Assembly: GCF_030445035.2 (NCBI RefSeq) | Contig: NC_080673.1 | Location: 193,545,216-193,609,215, forward strand | DNA length: 64,000 nucleotides | Reading direction: 5' to 3' | From: Dasypus novemcinctus | Lineage: Eukaryota > Chordata > Mammalia > Cingulata > Dasypodidae | Part shown: in pieces, positions 1 to 10,537 of the stretch | Numbering within the stretch: the stretch's first letter is position 1 | How the letters are laid out: each line of letters opens with the position of its first letter | Made by a program: the position numbers and the translations under genes | The notes under the pieces: generated by a model | The model's input: only the letters and a program-made list of their open reading frames with translations | What the model was told of the DNA's origin: nothing | The model's database searches: none

Positions 1-539
1 TGGTGCCTTGCAGCTGAGTTTGTTATTTCTCCGATGGACACCCCTAATGTAGCCCAAGGCTCTGAAGTCTTCCCTTGGCATCTTCTGCTGGCCCAGATCT
101 CATTAAGACACCCCCTCCCCCTCACTCGCACCCCTAGGTGCTCCCGGCCCTGGAGACGACCCCGACTCCTGGGCTTTTGCTGCTCCCTCTGTTTCTTCCT
201 CTTTCTTCCCTCCTTCCAGTCTCCATCGTATCAGGCCCAATTCACTTTGTAAGAAAAGATTTACTGGGATTTTTTGAAAAATAGAGACCTGTTTTTTTTT
301 AATTAAAAAGAAAAGATGCCACTGACTTCATATTACATATTTAGAAGTAATACATTGAGGTAGCTAGAAAGTTAAAAAAAAAAAAAAAGCAGAACAGAAA
401 GGTACAAAGTGAAAACAGAAAGCATTTTTTTCTCTTTCCCATCATATTCCCCATAGGAAAGCACTATTAATTGACAAGTGTCTTGGGATTTTACCACCAC
501 CCACCTAATCTAGATGCATAGACCAGCATATCCTGCTCC
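1..539. other. Unassigned sequence
   Basis: No gene or recognisable repeat. There is an A-run near 375-388 and a pyrimidine-rich stretch at 185-220. The short open frame at 34-252 has no recognisable features and is not called. Confidence 0.5.
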
Positions 540-980
540 CCAATTAAAAGCTCTCTGTGTAATAGGTTTTATTTTTTAAACGGTTTTACATCTTGCCTTT
601 TCCACTTAGTAGATATTGGACATCTCTCCATAGTAACTCATACAAATCTGCTCCCCTCTTTAGAGGCTGCTGAGCAATCCATAGCAGACTTGCCTAATTT
701 TTTCAATCAAGTCCTGTGAATAAACACTTTAGTTGTTTCCACTATTTTTACTATCACGATCACCATTGCACAGATACCTGGGCAAAATATCCTAAGCCCA
801 TAGGATCAATCCCCACTAGGTGGGTTGCTGGGTCAGGAATACTTGCAGCCTTTGTTTTGGTGGGTTGTACCAAATTCTCCACTTTTGAAAATCTCCCCCA
901 TTTATGCACCAGCAGCTATAGATTAGAGCCCATTTCTGAGACTGACATCAACCTGTGTATAATCTGCCCCCAACCTACAC
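540..980 (-). repeat. Old LINE-1 (L1M-type) fragment, antisense
   Basis: The plus strand reads like the reverse complement of an old L1 3' region, with the familiar phrases for a small target changing to 'gctgggtca' near 825 and 'gggttgtaccaaat' near 865. It is heavily diverged. From about 685 onward it is shared with the second arm of the inverted duplication, so it was present before that duplication. Confidence 0.6.
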
Positions 981-1372
981 TCATGTTAATTCATCTTAAA
1001 GACAATGTTTCAGTCTCTGGGAGAAGTCTGCTGCCTGGCTGCTCCAGCTGAATGGAAATTCCCCTTCTGGGCCTCTGAATGGTCTTCTGTCTTGGATATG
1101 GTTGTCATGTGTTACAACCCAGCTCCAGAAGGGTCCGGGTGGAGGTGGTGGCAAGACTAAAGGGCACACTTGGCGCATAATCAGACACAAGAGACTTGCG
1201 GACAGGAAAGAGTCTCTCTGGTGGCAACAGCCCAGAGAATGAACACAGAACTCTGCAAAGAGGGGGGGAAATGAGGGGCAATAGATAAGGTCTCAGAACA
1301 AAGACGCTTTATAATAGAGTTTCTGCTAGGGTCACATGAAGCACATAAACAGGGTCTGGAGAGGTTATTGTA

Positions 1373-2643
1373 TTAGGTTAGTGCAAAAGGAATTGTGGTT
1401 TTGGGCTGTGAATTTTAAATCATTATAACTACTCTCCAACACATTTTTATTAATCAAAATAGGAACCATTACAATCAACACATTTTTGCCAACAAGAGAT
1501 AAGTTTGTTGTAGCGTAAAAATCCATGCTTCGGGATTCGATGGACTCTTGGAAAGCTTTTTCTGCATCCTGCTGGTTGTGGGAGTGTTTTTCCCCACAAA
1601 AAGTTGTCAAGATACTTGAAGAAGTGCTAGTTGGTTGGCAAGAGGTCAGGTGAATATGGCAAATGAGGCAAAACTCTGTAGCCCAATTTGTTCAACTTTT
1701 AAAGCATTGGTTGTGTGACATGTAGTTGGACATTGTCATGGAGAAGAATTGGGCCCTTTCTGTTGACCAATACCAGCTTCAGGCGTTGCGGTTTTTGGTG
1801 CATCTCATCGATTTGCTAAGCGTACCTCTCAGATGTAATGGTTTCAACAGGATTCAGAAAGCTGTAGGGGATCAGACTGGCAGCAAATAAACAGTGACCA
1901 TGACCTATTGTTTGGTGCAAGTTTGTTTTGCAAAGTGCTTTGGAGCTTCATCTTGGTCCAACCACTGAGCTGGTCATGGCCAGTTGTCATATAAAATCCA
2001 CTCATCATCGCATGTCACAATCTGATAGAGAAATGGTTCATTGTTGTTGCATAGAATAAGAGAAGACAACAGTTTAAAACAATGATTTTATTGATTTTCG
2101 GTCACCTCATGAGGGCCCTACTTATCGAGCATTTTCCGCTTTCCAATCTGCTTCAAATGCCAAATACTGAAGATTATTTAACGTTGAGTTCTTTGTCAAC
2201 TTCTTGTGTAGCTTAAGAGGATCAGCTTCCATAATTGCTCTCAATTGGTCCTTGTCAGCTTCCAATGGCCGGCCATTATGCTCCTCATCTTCAAGGCTCT
2301 CTCCTCTTTGCAAAACTTCTTGAACCACCACTGCACTATACATTCATTAGCAGTTCCTGGGCCAAATGCATTGTTGATGTTGTGAGTTGTCTCTGCTGTT
2401 TTATGACCCATTTTGAACTTATATAAGAAAATTGCTTGAATTTGCTTTTTGTCTAACATCATTTCCATAGTATGCCTAAAATAAATAAAAAAGAAACAGC
2501 AAGTAATAACTCCTTAGCAAAAAACATAAAGCAAGAAATGCACATTAAAATGATGTATAACATAATTTATTTTATAATGTATACCAATATCAAATGGCAA
2601 ATTTCAACAATATAAAACTGCAGCTACTTTTGTACCAACCTAA
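1373..2643 (-). mobile_element. Mariner (Hsmar1-like, cecropia group) DNA transposon
   Basis: Near full-length Tc1/mariner element of 1271 bp, flanked by TA dinucleotides (1371-1372 and 2644-2645). The terminal inverted repeats are recognisable: the left end begins ttaggttagtgcaaaagg, and the right end read in reverse begins ttaggttggtacaaaagt. These closely resemble Hsmar1 ends. It inserted into the solo LTR at 1110-2826. The encoded transposase, on the minus strand, is decayed. Confidence 0.92.
1450..2468 (-). pseudogene. Mariner transposase pseudogene (Hsmar1-like)
   Basis: Reading leftward from an ATG at 2468, the first part is clearly a mariner transposase DNA-binding region. It includes the N-terminal MEMMLDKKQIQAIF stretch and the GPGTANE and QWWFKKFC segments. 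The frame shifts near 2290-2340, continues as the SLEDEE...GRP linker to about 2125, and is then broken repeatedly. Of the DD34D catalytic triad, the first Asp (codon at 2007-2009, in TCDDEW) and second Asp (1735-1737, in LLHDN) remain. The third position (1630-1632) reads Asn and is followed directly by a stop. The C-terminal QQDAEKAFQ and DFYAT segments are recognisable near 1510-1580, and the expected stop lies at 1450-1452. Total length is close to the usual 343 codons. It is a dead copy. Confidence 0.92.
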
Positions 2644-2829
2644 TAGGAAGGAATTGTACAACCTGGAGAAAATTACAGTCTATGATAGCATCTGTACATT
2701 GTTTCCCTGTGAGGAGGTCTGTTACGTTTTAACTTGTATGCTGGGGCATGCAGGTGGCGCTGTACTGCAGGCTGAGGTGCCCTCAGGTAGGGGGAGCCCA
2801 GGCTGGCGACTCACTGGACCCCCACACCA

Positions 2830-3560
2830 TGACAATTCCCAGCACTTATTTATTCAGCTGTGAGTTTCTTCAGAGCAGAAGAGAGGTTTCAGCTCTACAA
2901 GTGCAGTGCCTGGCCCTACAGGCACTCATTAAAATTTCCTGAATTGCTGGTTGACATCTGGGGTCCTTCTTCATCTTAGGACCCTGTGAGCCTAGGTTAG
3001 GGGCCGTGTTTATCCAATTTGGTTGCCCTAAATCTGCATACAGTGTCTAGCCCAGACCCGGTGCTGAAGAGGGTTCTGGATGGGGCATGTCCCCAGAAAG
3101 TCAGGGCAGCTGAGGCGCTAGCTCTGCTCATTTCTGCAGCTGTGCCTCTGGCCCTTCTGAGAGAGGGCTGAAGGAGCAGGGAGACAGGGGAGGGGTGAGG
3201 ACGGGACCTGAGGGCAGAGGCACTTCCTGTTCAGGAGAAGCTGCCCCCAGGGGGCCAGACCCCAAATCTGAGGAGCAGAGGTCAGGGTGCTGCAGGGGGA
3301 GGCTTCCAGGCAAGTCCCAGGGCACGAGGGAGAGGTCAGAGCCGTGGGTCAGAGGAGGTCATGAGGTGCAGGTGGCCTCACGGGGACCAGCTGGCCAGGG
3401 ACCTGGGGTATCTGGGCCATCGTGGTGACCAGGTGGGAAGCGGTGTCTCTCTCTGCTGCAGCATCCACCAAAAGGCAAGAGTGGAGGCAGCCTTGCCTCT
3501 CTTGGCAAACCAGCACTTTTGTTCCTTTATTCTAAAACGTCAGAAATTTCTGGATGCCTC
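2830..3560 (+). repeat. High-identity core of the inverted duplication (left copy)
   Basis: This tract matches the reverse complement of about 24840-25560 with only scattered differences, by eye about 94%. Sequence on both sides of it matches at only about 75-80%. It is GC-rich. A frame of about 70 codons beginning MRCRWPHGDQ at 3361 is preserved in both copies, but the recent identity explains this without invoking selection. Confidence 0.8.
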
Positions 3561-5090
3561 CGTAGAGACCGAAGGATTCCATGTCGTCTTTATTTCTGAT
3601 CAAGTTCATTGCTAAGCAATATTCAGCCCTCACCTGCATGGCTTCCAGCCTTCTGCTGAAAGGGGAATTCTTGGAAATTTGGAAGTGCTATCAGATACCT
3701 GAGGTCACCAAATCAGTGAACATTTCATGTGGTGACGGTAAGAGGGGGAAGCGGGCTTGCCCGTGGCTACCCCAGGCAAATACCACCATTACTCTCATTT
3801 TATCTGAGACTTCGAAGAGACACTGTTGTTAGATTCACTAAGACCTTGGAAGAAAGCAAGCCAGCATTTTCCAATCAGTTTTTGAGCAAGAGCTTCTGAG
3901 GGTGTCAAAGTGTATTGTCCTTTTACTGGTTATAGTTTATCTTCTGGGAACTAACAGACCTTGGCATAACTTTACTTGAGGTCCTTAGACAGTGGTCCCA
4001 GCTCTGTAATTTAACTCCTCTTTTCTATTTGTGCCCCCTCTTGCCCCCATACTTCTCCCTCACCCTGGAACACCCCTAATTCTGGCAGAGGAGAGAGCAG
4101 AGAAGACAGGAGCAGGGCACTGGCGCCGGGTCCAGGGTTTGGTCACAAACAATTCAGTTGAAAACCAGTCAGCTGACAAGGCCACCTGGCCCAGGTAAAG
4201 AGAGGTTGGAAATGAGGACTCCAGGTCCTGGATTTAGAGCAAATACCGGTATTTTGGATGCCCTGTGTAGTTTTGTAATCTTTCCAATCTGCCTGGAAGC
4301 ATTTTTGTTGATATTTCAAACTTTCCGAGGTATGAAGTAAAGGAATTCTAGTGTTTTACTCTTTATTTCTAATTCTTATTATGATATGTTTGTTCAAACC
4401 AAATAAAAGCAAAAACTAGAAAAATCAAAATGTCTAACAATAAGGATCAGTTAAAAAACAACCTGAGAGTACCTTAACAGAGAATTAACTTGAAACCATC
4501 TAAATGGCCCACAGATGGAGGCATGTGTTAGGGAATTACGGTCGGTGACAAGGCAGAGTTCACTGTGTGGTGAAGTTTACCCGTTCACCTGGTGTGGGGA
4601 TGCATGGAATATTATCTGGAAGGAAACACCAGTTTGATACCAATATTTTCAGGCCCAGGCAAAATTACAAGTGGGCTCCATCATACTATCTACAGAAATA
4701 TTTTTAAATTACATAGACCACACCAACCATTAAAGAAAATAAGCTGTACCCTTCCCTTGACTAGTACGATTTTCTAATGGTCTGCAAGGTTGGATTGAAT
4801 GTAAAATTCTTGGTCTCCTGAATGCTTGGAGTGTGGTAGGTGGGAGGGCTGGCCCTGCATCTCTGTCCCTGGTGCTGAAACTTTGGCCCCCAGGCCACAG
4901 CTGTGCCCTTCTCTTCCCACCCAGAGCCCCATCCCACAGCACGAGGACCCTCGTGGGCACGTGTGGCTGAGAAAAGAGCTTGGCCATCAGCAATGAGGTG
5001 GCCTGAGGGAAGTAGAAGTGGGGTGGGCTCTCTGAATCCTCACCCAGAGAGGGAGCCTGGCCTCAGGGGGCTTCGGGCAGTGCATTAGTT

Positions 5091-5480
5091 TCCTCTTGCT
5101 GCTGGAACAGATGATCACAAACGTTGGGGCTTAAAATACCTCAGATTCCTCATGCCCCAGCTCTGGGGGTCAGGGCTGTGACACGGGGGCACTGCACTAG
5201 AATGGGGGCACTGCACTGTGCCCCCTTCTGGAGGCTCTCTGGGGGAATCTGCTCCTTTGCCTTGTCCATCTCCAGAGGCCACCCGATTCCTGGATGTGGC
5301 CTCCTATTCCATCTTTAAAGTCCACAATGTTGCGTCTTCAACCATTCTTCCACCTTCGCATTCCCTTCTGACCATAGAGGGGAAAGGGTCTCCCCTTTGA
5401 AGGATTCCTGTGATTCCACTGGATCCATGCAGATAACCCAGAATGATCCCCCTTTCCAAGGCCCTTAATCTCAATCCCGT
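5091..5480 (-). mobile_element. MaLR (MLT1-like) LTR, antisense
   Basis: The plus strand starts with the reversed MLT1 end (cattagtttcctcttgctg), followed by the typical 'ttctggaggctc' and 'cttgccttgtcc' phrases and a reversed 5' half near 5400-5470. It is decayed. A related LTR lies at the matching edge of the other duplication arm (22420-22845) in the inverted orientation, so it may belong to the duplicated unit. Confidence 0.6.
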
Positions 5481-6730
5481 CTGCCAAGTGCCTGCTGCCC
5501 TGAGCGGCCCTGCGATCATCGTTTCTGGGGATGAGAGCCAGCTCTTCTTTGGTGGGGGAGCATCGTCCTGCTCCCGCAGATATGGACGGCACCTGCCGTG
5601 GTGTGGCCTCAAGCCAGTGTGGAACACACACAGGTGTTAACAAGTGTCTGGGCCATATGGGATTAGGTATATTCACTGTTTTCTGATTTAATTGTAGTTG
5701 GTAGGGTTTACTGACTTGAAAAGGGGGGGAAATGCAAATGGCTCAGTTTTGCTTGGTTTGAGGAATTGCTGGACATCTCGGTGACTTGCCACCTTCATCT
5801 GTAACATCTGCAAACAGCAGATCAAGTCGGCAGAGGATCAATTAGAAACCAAAAGCAAATGATGCCAGTAAAAACAAAGCAAAAGAAGGGCAAAATTATT
5901 ATTTTTTTAAAGCCAGCAGTTTTCTCTGTCATCTGGGAGCTGGGTGAGTGTGTGGGGGAGGGTCCTCAAGATCCTTTCTGGGGTTCACAAAGAACAAACA
6001 ATTGCCCTAATACACTAAGGTGTTATTTGCCTGTTAAAGAGATTAGCAAAGACGTAAACAATGTTCTGCGCTCTCTTGAATTATTCTTTATTCTGGAAAA
6101 CTGAGGGTTTTTCTTTTTCATAAAAAATTGTATTTTATGCTAATGTGTAACGGATTCTTCATTGTTTAAAATAATGTTTTTAAACGTTCACAGTTTGAAT
6201 TTTTGATACAGTCATTGTTCATAGATGTAACACACAAATCAATACAGTTTGGGGTTTTCAATACTTTTTGAGAGTGGAAAGGGGTGCTGAGGCCAAAATG
6301 TCAGCATCTAGATGGCAAGGAGGACATGGCGCTCAGAGGATGCACGTGGAGCAGGCTCGGTGAGGACTGGCCCCATCTGGCTTGTTCAGTGCCCAGGGGG
6401 TTGGCGGGGCAGAACCCCAGCTAGGGGCTGGGGGAGGGGGTTTGAGGTCGTGAGAGGGGAGCAGAGGAGGCAGAAGGGTTTCTAAATTATGCCAAGGAAA
6501 ACCCCAGAAAGCCCGAAGAAGGGCAGGCAAATGACCACTCTGGCTGCAGGAGAACAGTCTGCAGCGTGTGTGGGCAGAGGGGACCCTGCTCCAGTTTCTG
6601 ACATGGTAAGCAAAAAAGGGTGGGCAAGTGGACCCTGCCTGTCCTCGAGGGGAGGGGGCACTTTTTGTCACCACCTACACTGCATCTACGCTTTCAAGTT
6701 CCTAAGAACACCTGGGTGAATTAAGAAAAT
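5481..6730. other. Unassigned sequence
   Basis: No gene or repeat family recognised. The stretch contains AT-rich patches around 6110-6260 and GC-rich patches around 6330-6660. The short open frames here lack recognisable motifs. Confidence 0.4.
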
Positions 6731-6734
6731 GCTT

Positions 6735-6822
6735 TATTAACAGAAAGTTATATTCCTCTTCCTTTCTCTCTTTCTCTTTTTTCTTTCTTCTCCCCCTTCC
6801 TTCCTTTCTTCTTTCTTAAGTT
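6735..6822 (+). repeat. Pyrimidine-rich simple repeat
   Basis: Low-complexity C/T tract built from ttc, ctt and ccctt units. Confidence 0.9.
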
Positions 6823-6839
6823 CAGTCCCTTTCAAGACA

Positions 6840-7450
6840 AAGGGATGCCGGTGGGAAGCCTGGCTTTGCCACTTACTGACTGCGGTGGGTGGGCTGTTCT
6901 TAAAGAAACGGTTTCTTTCTCAATAAAATGGGGTAAGAGTAGTCCCCACCGAATTACTGCTTAAATGGTAAAGAGTCTGTGATTTTAGAATGATGGGGAA
7001 ATGTTGCCAACAAATGGTGCTGCTGGTAGCACAACATGGTGAGGTAGCAAACACCGCTGAATTTTAAATTTGAATGTGGCTAAAAGAGGGAAATCTTAGG
7101 TTGTAAGTATGTAACCAGAATAATTGTTTTTTAAAATCACGGGACTGGACAACACAGTGAACCCTAATTAAACAATGGACTATAGTTAATAGTGCAATTA
7201 TAATAATACTTTCCATCAATTGTAGCAAAGGTACCACAGTTACGCAAAGTGTTAATAATAGGGGAAACTGGGTGTGTGCGGGAGGTTATATGGAAACTTT
7301 GTAGTTCCTGCATGGTTTTTTCCTGTAAACCTACCGACTTCTTTAATTAAAAAAAAAAAGTAATAGAATCTTCACTTCTTGGAGTTGATGTGAGAATCCA
7401 ATGAGCAGGAGCAAGTTCTAAACTCAGAGCCTAGCACTTAGTGACAAATA
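6840..7450 (+). repeat. MIR SINE split by an L1M 3' end
   Basis: 6840-6985 carries MIR core phrases (ctggctttgccacttactg, then caataaaatggggtaa). The MIR 3' part resumes at about 7375-7450 (gatgtgagaatccaatgag, cctagcact). The intervening 7110-7365 reads like an old L1 3' UTR ('gttaataataggggaaactgg', then 'cctgtaaacct' and an A-rich end at 7345-7361). The simplest reading is that the L1 tail inserted into the MIR. Confidence 0.65.
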
Positions 7451-7499
7451 CGTTTGGGGTGTGTGTATATGTGGTGGTGGGGATTCCCCTTTTGAGGCA

Positions 7500-7970
7500 G
7501 CCAACCTTTATCATTCTTTCCAAATTCGCTTTCTTTCTCCCGCCCGGGGGCTGTCTTAGTCACCCTTAGCAGCGGCTCGGCTCGGGGTTGAGCGCTCACA
7601 CTTAGCCTAATCGCACCTTAGGAAGGCGGCAACGCGGGCAGGGACTGGCCGCCCGGCCGAGCCCGGTGGCCCCGCCCCGGCCCCGCCCGCCGCCCCGGCC
7701 CCGCCTGCCGCCCCGCCCGCCGCCCTGGCCCCGGCCCCGCCCGCCGCCCCGGCCCCGCCCCCCCGCCTGATGTCGCCCCACGCGCGCCGGGCCAATCAGC
7801 CGGGCCGCCGCGCTCGCCTGGTACCTGGCTGCACCTGCGGGGCGGGGCGGGGCGGGCCCGGGAGCGCTCCTCGCCCCACCTGCCCCGCCCGGCGGCCTCG
7901 CCAAGCCTCTCGGCCCCTCGTGGCCTCCACTGACCATCCTTTCGGGGGCTCCCTCCCCTTAAAAGGCTGG
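7500..7970. promoter_or_regulatory. CpG island, candidate promoter of an unseen gene
   Basis: This is the only strongly GC- and CpG-rich stretch in the window. It contains a CCAAT box (gccaatcagc, 7791-7800), tandem GC boxes (7838-7857, ggcggggcggggcggg), two CACCTG E-boxes (7832-7837, 7877-7882) and, on the plus strand, a TATA-like ttaaaagg at 7959-7966. This is the usual make-up of a CpG-island promoter with Sp1 and NF-Y sites. No convincing first exon, start codon or splice donor could be assigned on either strand. The long open frames on the minus strand here are low-complexity GC translation. Direction and gene are unknown; it could also be an orphan island. Confidence 0.7.
7664..7770. 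repeat. GC-rich minisatellite in the CpG island
   Basis: Irregular tandem units of ccccggccccgcc and cgccgcccc types. The minus strand has many G-runs spaced by one to three bases, so it could form G-quadruplexes. Confidence 0.8.
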
Positions 7971-8344
7971 TACCCTCATTCCTAAGGGGTTTGGGGAAGG
8001 GAGAAGGGAGCCACCTGTGGGAAGACAACAACAGAAAAGAAAATGGCTTGGCCTTTGAGCAGGCTTTTTATTACTGTTTTTCTCCCTAAGGCCCAAACTG
8101 GCTCTTTCACTCCGCTGACAAAGGTTGTCACAGGGAGGCGACTTCGCTGAATTGAAATGCAGGCTTGGGAAAGGGGGGCTGGTTCTTGTGGAAGCCGTAA
8201 AACAGGGGGTACTGGGGCACAGGAGGGGGATTGCCAGACCACTCCCAGCCGCCGGTCCACCAAGAGTTTCCTTAGAGCTTGAACTGACTGAGTCCTTCCC
8301 GCACACGTTCTGGAAAAAGACTTCCTGCTGCTGTTGGAGATTAG

Positions 8345-8545
8345 TTAAGGTCTACTGAGAGCTTACGGAAGGGCAGGCACCCTGCTAAAGTGCTTTTACA
8401 ATGTTATCTTATTTAATCTTCTCCCCTGGGAGGTTTGTTTCCTGGGCCACTGTTTCACGATTGAGGAGATTGACGCACAGGGAGGGAGGTTTACACACTG
8501 GTGAGTGAAAGAGCCAGGGAGAAGCCCTTTGGTGTAATCATTCTA
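8345..8545 (-). repeat. MIR SINE, antisense
   Basis: Reversed MIR phrases are visible: 'tgctaaagtgcttttacaatgttatcttatttaatc' in two parts, then 'gaggagattgacgcacag' and the region matching the reversed 'gaggaaactgaggcacagagag' core. Confidence 0.65.
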
Positions 8546-8639
8546 CTTTCCCGCCTCTCTTAAACCAAGTCAGACCTATTGACCTCCCGCTGAGAGCAGA
8601 CTGGGGCACACTGGTTTCCTGAGCAGAGGGCTTAAGGGA

Positions 8640-9090
8640 ATAGGTGAAGCCTATAATTTAAACAAGTTAAAGAGCCACTAAAGAGACAATGACAATGAAA
8701 TGCAATACATGATTCTGGACTGGATCTAATGATAGAGAAGAAATGGCCCAAAGCACATCATTAGGACCTAAGAAAAAAAATTAGAATATCGACGGTAAGC
8801 TTTTTATGGTGAACTCTCTTGAACCTGATAACTGTACTTGTGGTTGTATGTAGGTGAATATCTTTGTTCTTAGGAAATATAATGGAAGTATTAAGTGTTC
8901 AAGGAGCATGATATATACAACCTACTCTCAGATGTTTAGAAAATGGATAAACGACAGGCAGAATGACATGGCAAATGTGGCAAAATGTTGAAAGCTGGTG
9001 AATTTGCGTATTTGGTTGGAGTTCTCAGTATGGGTTTTGTATTACTTTTACAACTAAGTTTGAAATTATTTCAAAATAAGTTTATTCTTT
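8640..9090 (+). repeat. Old LINE-1 3' end-like repeat
   Basis: It contains the recurrent 'gcaaatgtggcaaaatgtt', 'gctggtgaatttg' and 'gtttgaaattatttcaaaataa' phrases common in old L1M 3' tails. The same family recurs at 39060-39755. Exact subfamily is uncertain. Confidence 0.55.
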
Positions 9091-9194
9091 AAAAACAGGG
9101 CAAGGAAAAATACTCATTTTCCTGCTGACAGTCCAACTGGCAGTGTTGTAAAACCTAGTTTGTCTCCATAGTAACCCATCAGAAAATTGCATGC

Positions 9195-10060
9195 TTTATC
9201 CATTCATTTGACAAATATGTACTGAATCAGACACTGTTCTACAGGAGTGCAAGAATCAGACAAAAATGCTACCCACATGAGTTGTCATGGGGGTGGGGAA
9301 GATAAGCAATAAACAATCAATGGAAGGAAATTTATAAACTTATAACTTTGTAGTAAAATAAGTGCTATGAGAAAAGTAAAGCATGATAAGGAGAAGTGCA
9401 AATGTAGGGGAGGTGAGGCAGCCATAATTCTAAATAGGGTTTTCAGTGTAGGATTCATTGGGAAAAACAGTGAGGGAATGGGCTTGCTGCTGTTTTAGGA
9501 GAGTGTTTTCCAGGCAGAGAAAATGGCCAGTGCAAGGGTTCTGAGCTGGAGTGTACCTGGAGCAACTTAGAGGGTTGTAGGGAGAGAATGAGCAAAGGGA
9601 AAGAATGATAGGTTATTGAAGTCAGAGTGGGTGTGGTGTGTGTGGGGGGGTGGCAAGTGCATCCTGGAAGATCTTAAAGGTCATTGTAAAGACTGACTTT
9701 CACTCTGGGTGCCATAGGACACCATTGGAGGAGCCACGTGGTGGAACTTTCACTGTAAAGGATCGTTCTACCACATAAGTGAAAACAGTAAGGCCAGGTA
9801 AGAGGTATTTAAACCAATTCAGTTGAGAGATGTTGGGGACATGGACCAAGGTGAGAACAGGGAAGGTAGTAAAGGGGACCTGGGTTTTGGATATAGTTTG
9901 AAGATGGAGTCAATAGGATATGGCGATGGACTGGACCATAGGTATGAACAAGAGGGGCCAAGGATGATCTGAAGGCATGAACCTCTGAAAGAATGGAGTT
10001 GCCATCACCTGAGATAGGAAAGGTTATGGAAGGAATGTTGGTGGTGGGGAATTATGAGGT
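9195..10060 (-). repeat. Ancient LINE (L2-like), antisense
   Basis: It begins with the reversed L2-type end (tgacaaatatgtactgaa...acactgttcta) and continues with 'aataagtgctatgagaaaagtaaagca', 'ttttccaggcagagaaaatgg' and 'gaatggagttgccatcacctgag' type phrases, familiar from long ancient LINE tails. L2/CR1-like is my best assignment. Confidence 0.55.
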
Positions 10061-10533
10061 CATTTTTGTTTCTCAGTGGGATAGTTCATTTCATGTGTCA
10101 GCTTGGCTGGGTGATGGGGTCCAGTTGTTTGGACAAACTCTGACTTACATATTACTGGGAAGATATTTCTTAGATGGGCTTTGTGCCTATAATTGGCTCA
10201 TTGCATGTACAATCAGTTAATTGCATCTGTAATCAACAAAGGAGACCGCCTTCAGCAATGTGGGTAATCGCCTCCTCCCATCAGTTGGAGGTATTAAAAT
10301 CCAGGATTGAGGGTTTCAGAGTCAGAAGAAAAATATCTCCCTCAACACGGGCTCTTGCCAGAATTTTGATCCAGCCATCTTCCCCTGGGGAATGTGGACA
10401 AAGGACTTCAACTTTACCATTACTGGAGTTTCCAATCTATGGCCTGCCCTACCAAGTTTGGAATTGCCAAGCCCTGTGGTCACATGAGCCAATTCCTTAT
10501 AATAAATCTTTCAGTTCCTAAGGGATGTGTATG

Positions 10534-10537
10534 CACA
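10534..10537. repeat. Provirus target-site duplication, left
   Basis: The 4 bp 'caca' abut the LTR start here and recur directly after the 3' LTR at 17823-17826. A 4-bp duplication is usual for gammaretrovirus-like (class I) proviruses. Confidence 0.7.

Larger units (their letters stand above)
1110..2826 (-). mobile_element. Solo LTR interrupted by a mariner element
   Basis: Comparison with the right duplication arm defines the insertion precisely. The element starts TG at 1110, ends CA at 2826, and is flanked by a 5-bp target duplication (tcatg at 1105-1109, ccatg at 2827-2831, one mismatch). Without the mariner and its TA duplication the LTR is about 444 bp. The minus strand carries a TATA-like 'attataaag' near 1310, so the LTR probably points left. 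A 5-bp duplication fits ERV-L or some class I retroviruses; the family is not identified. Confidence 0.75.
685..5090 (+). repeat. Inverted duplication, left arm
   Basis: Read forward, this stretch aligns with the reverse complement of about 22850-26020. Matching anchors include 865-1100 with 25620-25860, 2830-3560 with 24840-25560, 3640-3900 with 24480-24770, 4150-4560 with 23340-23760 and 4640-4960 with 22900-23230. Identity is uneven: by eye about 94% over 2830-3560 and about 75-80% elsewhere. The left arm contains an LTR plus mariner (1110-2826) that the right arm lacks. No gene is recognisable. Short open frames shared by the arms are explained by the high-identity tract. Confidence 0.85.

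Noticed and set aside
6735..6822. CRISPR-like or regulatory repeat array
   Set aside because: Simple pyrimidine tract without spaced repeat units; CRISPR is not expected in a mammal.
7618..8031. Long Gly/Ala/Arg/Pro-rich frames at the CpG island
   Set aside because: Low-complexity translation of GC-rich repeats, with several frames open at once.
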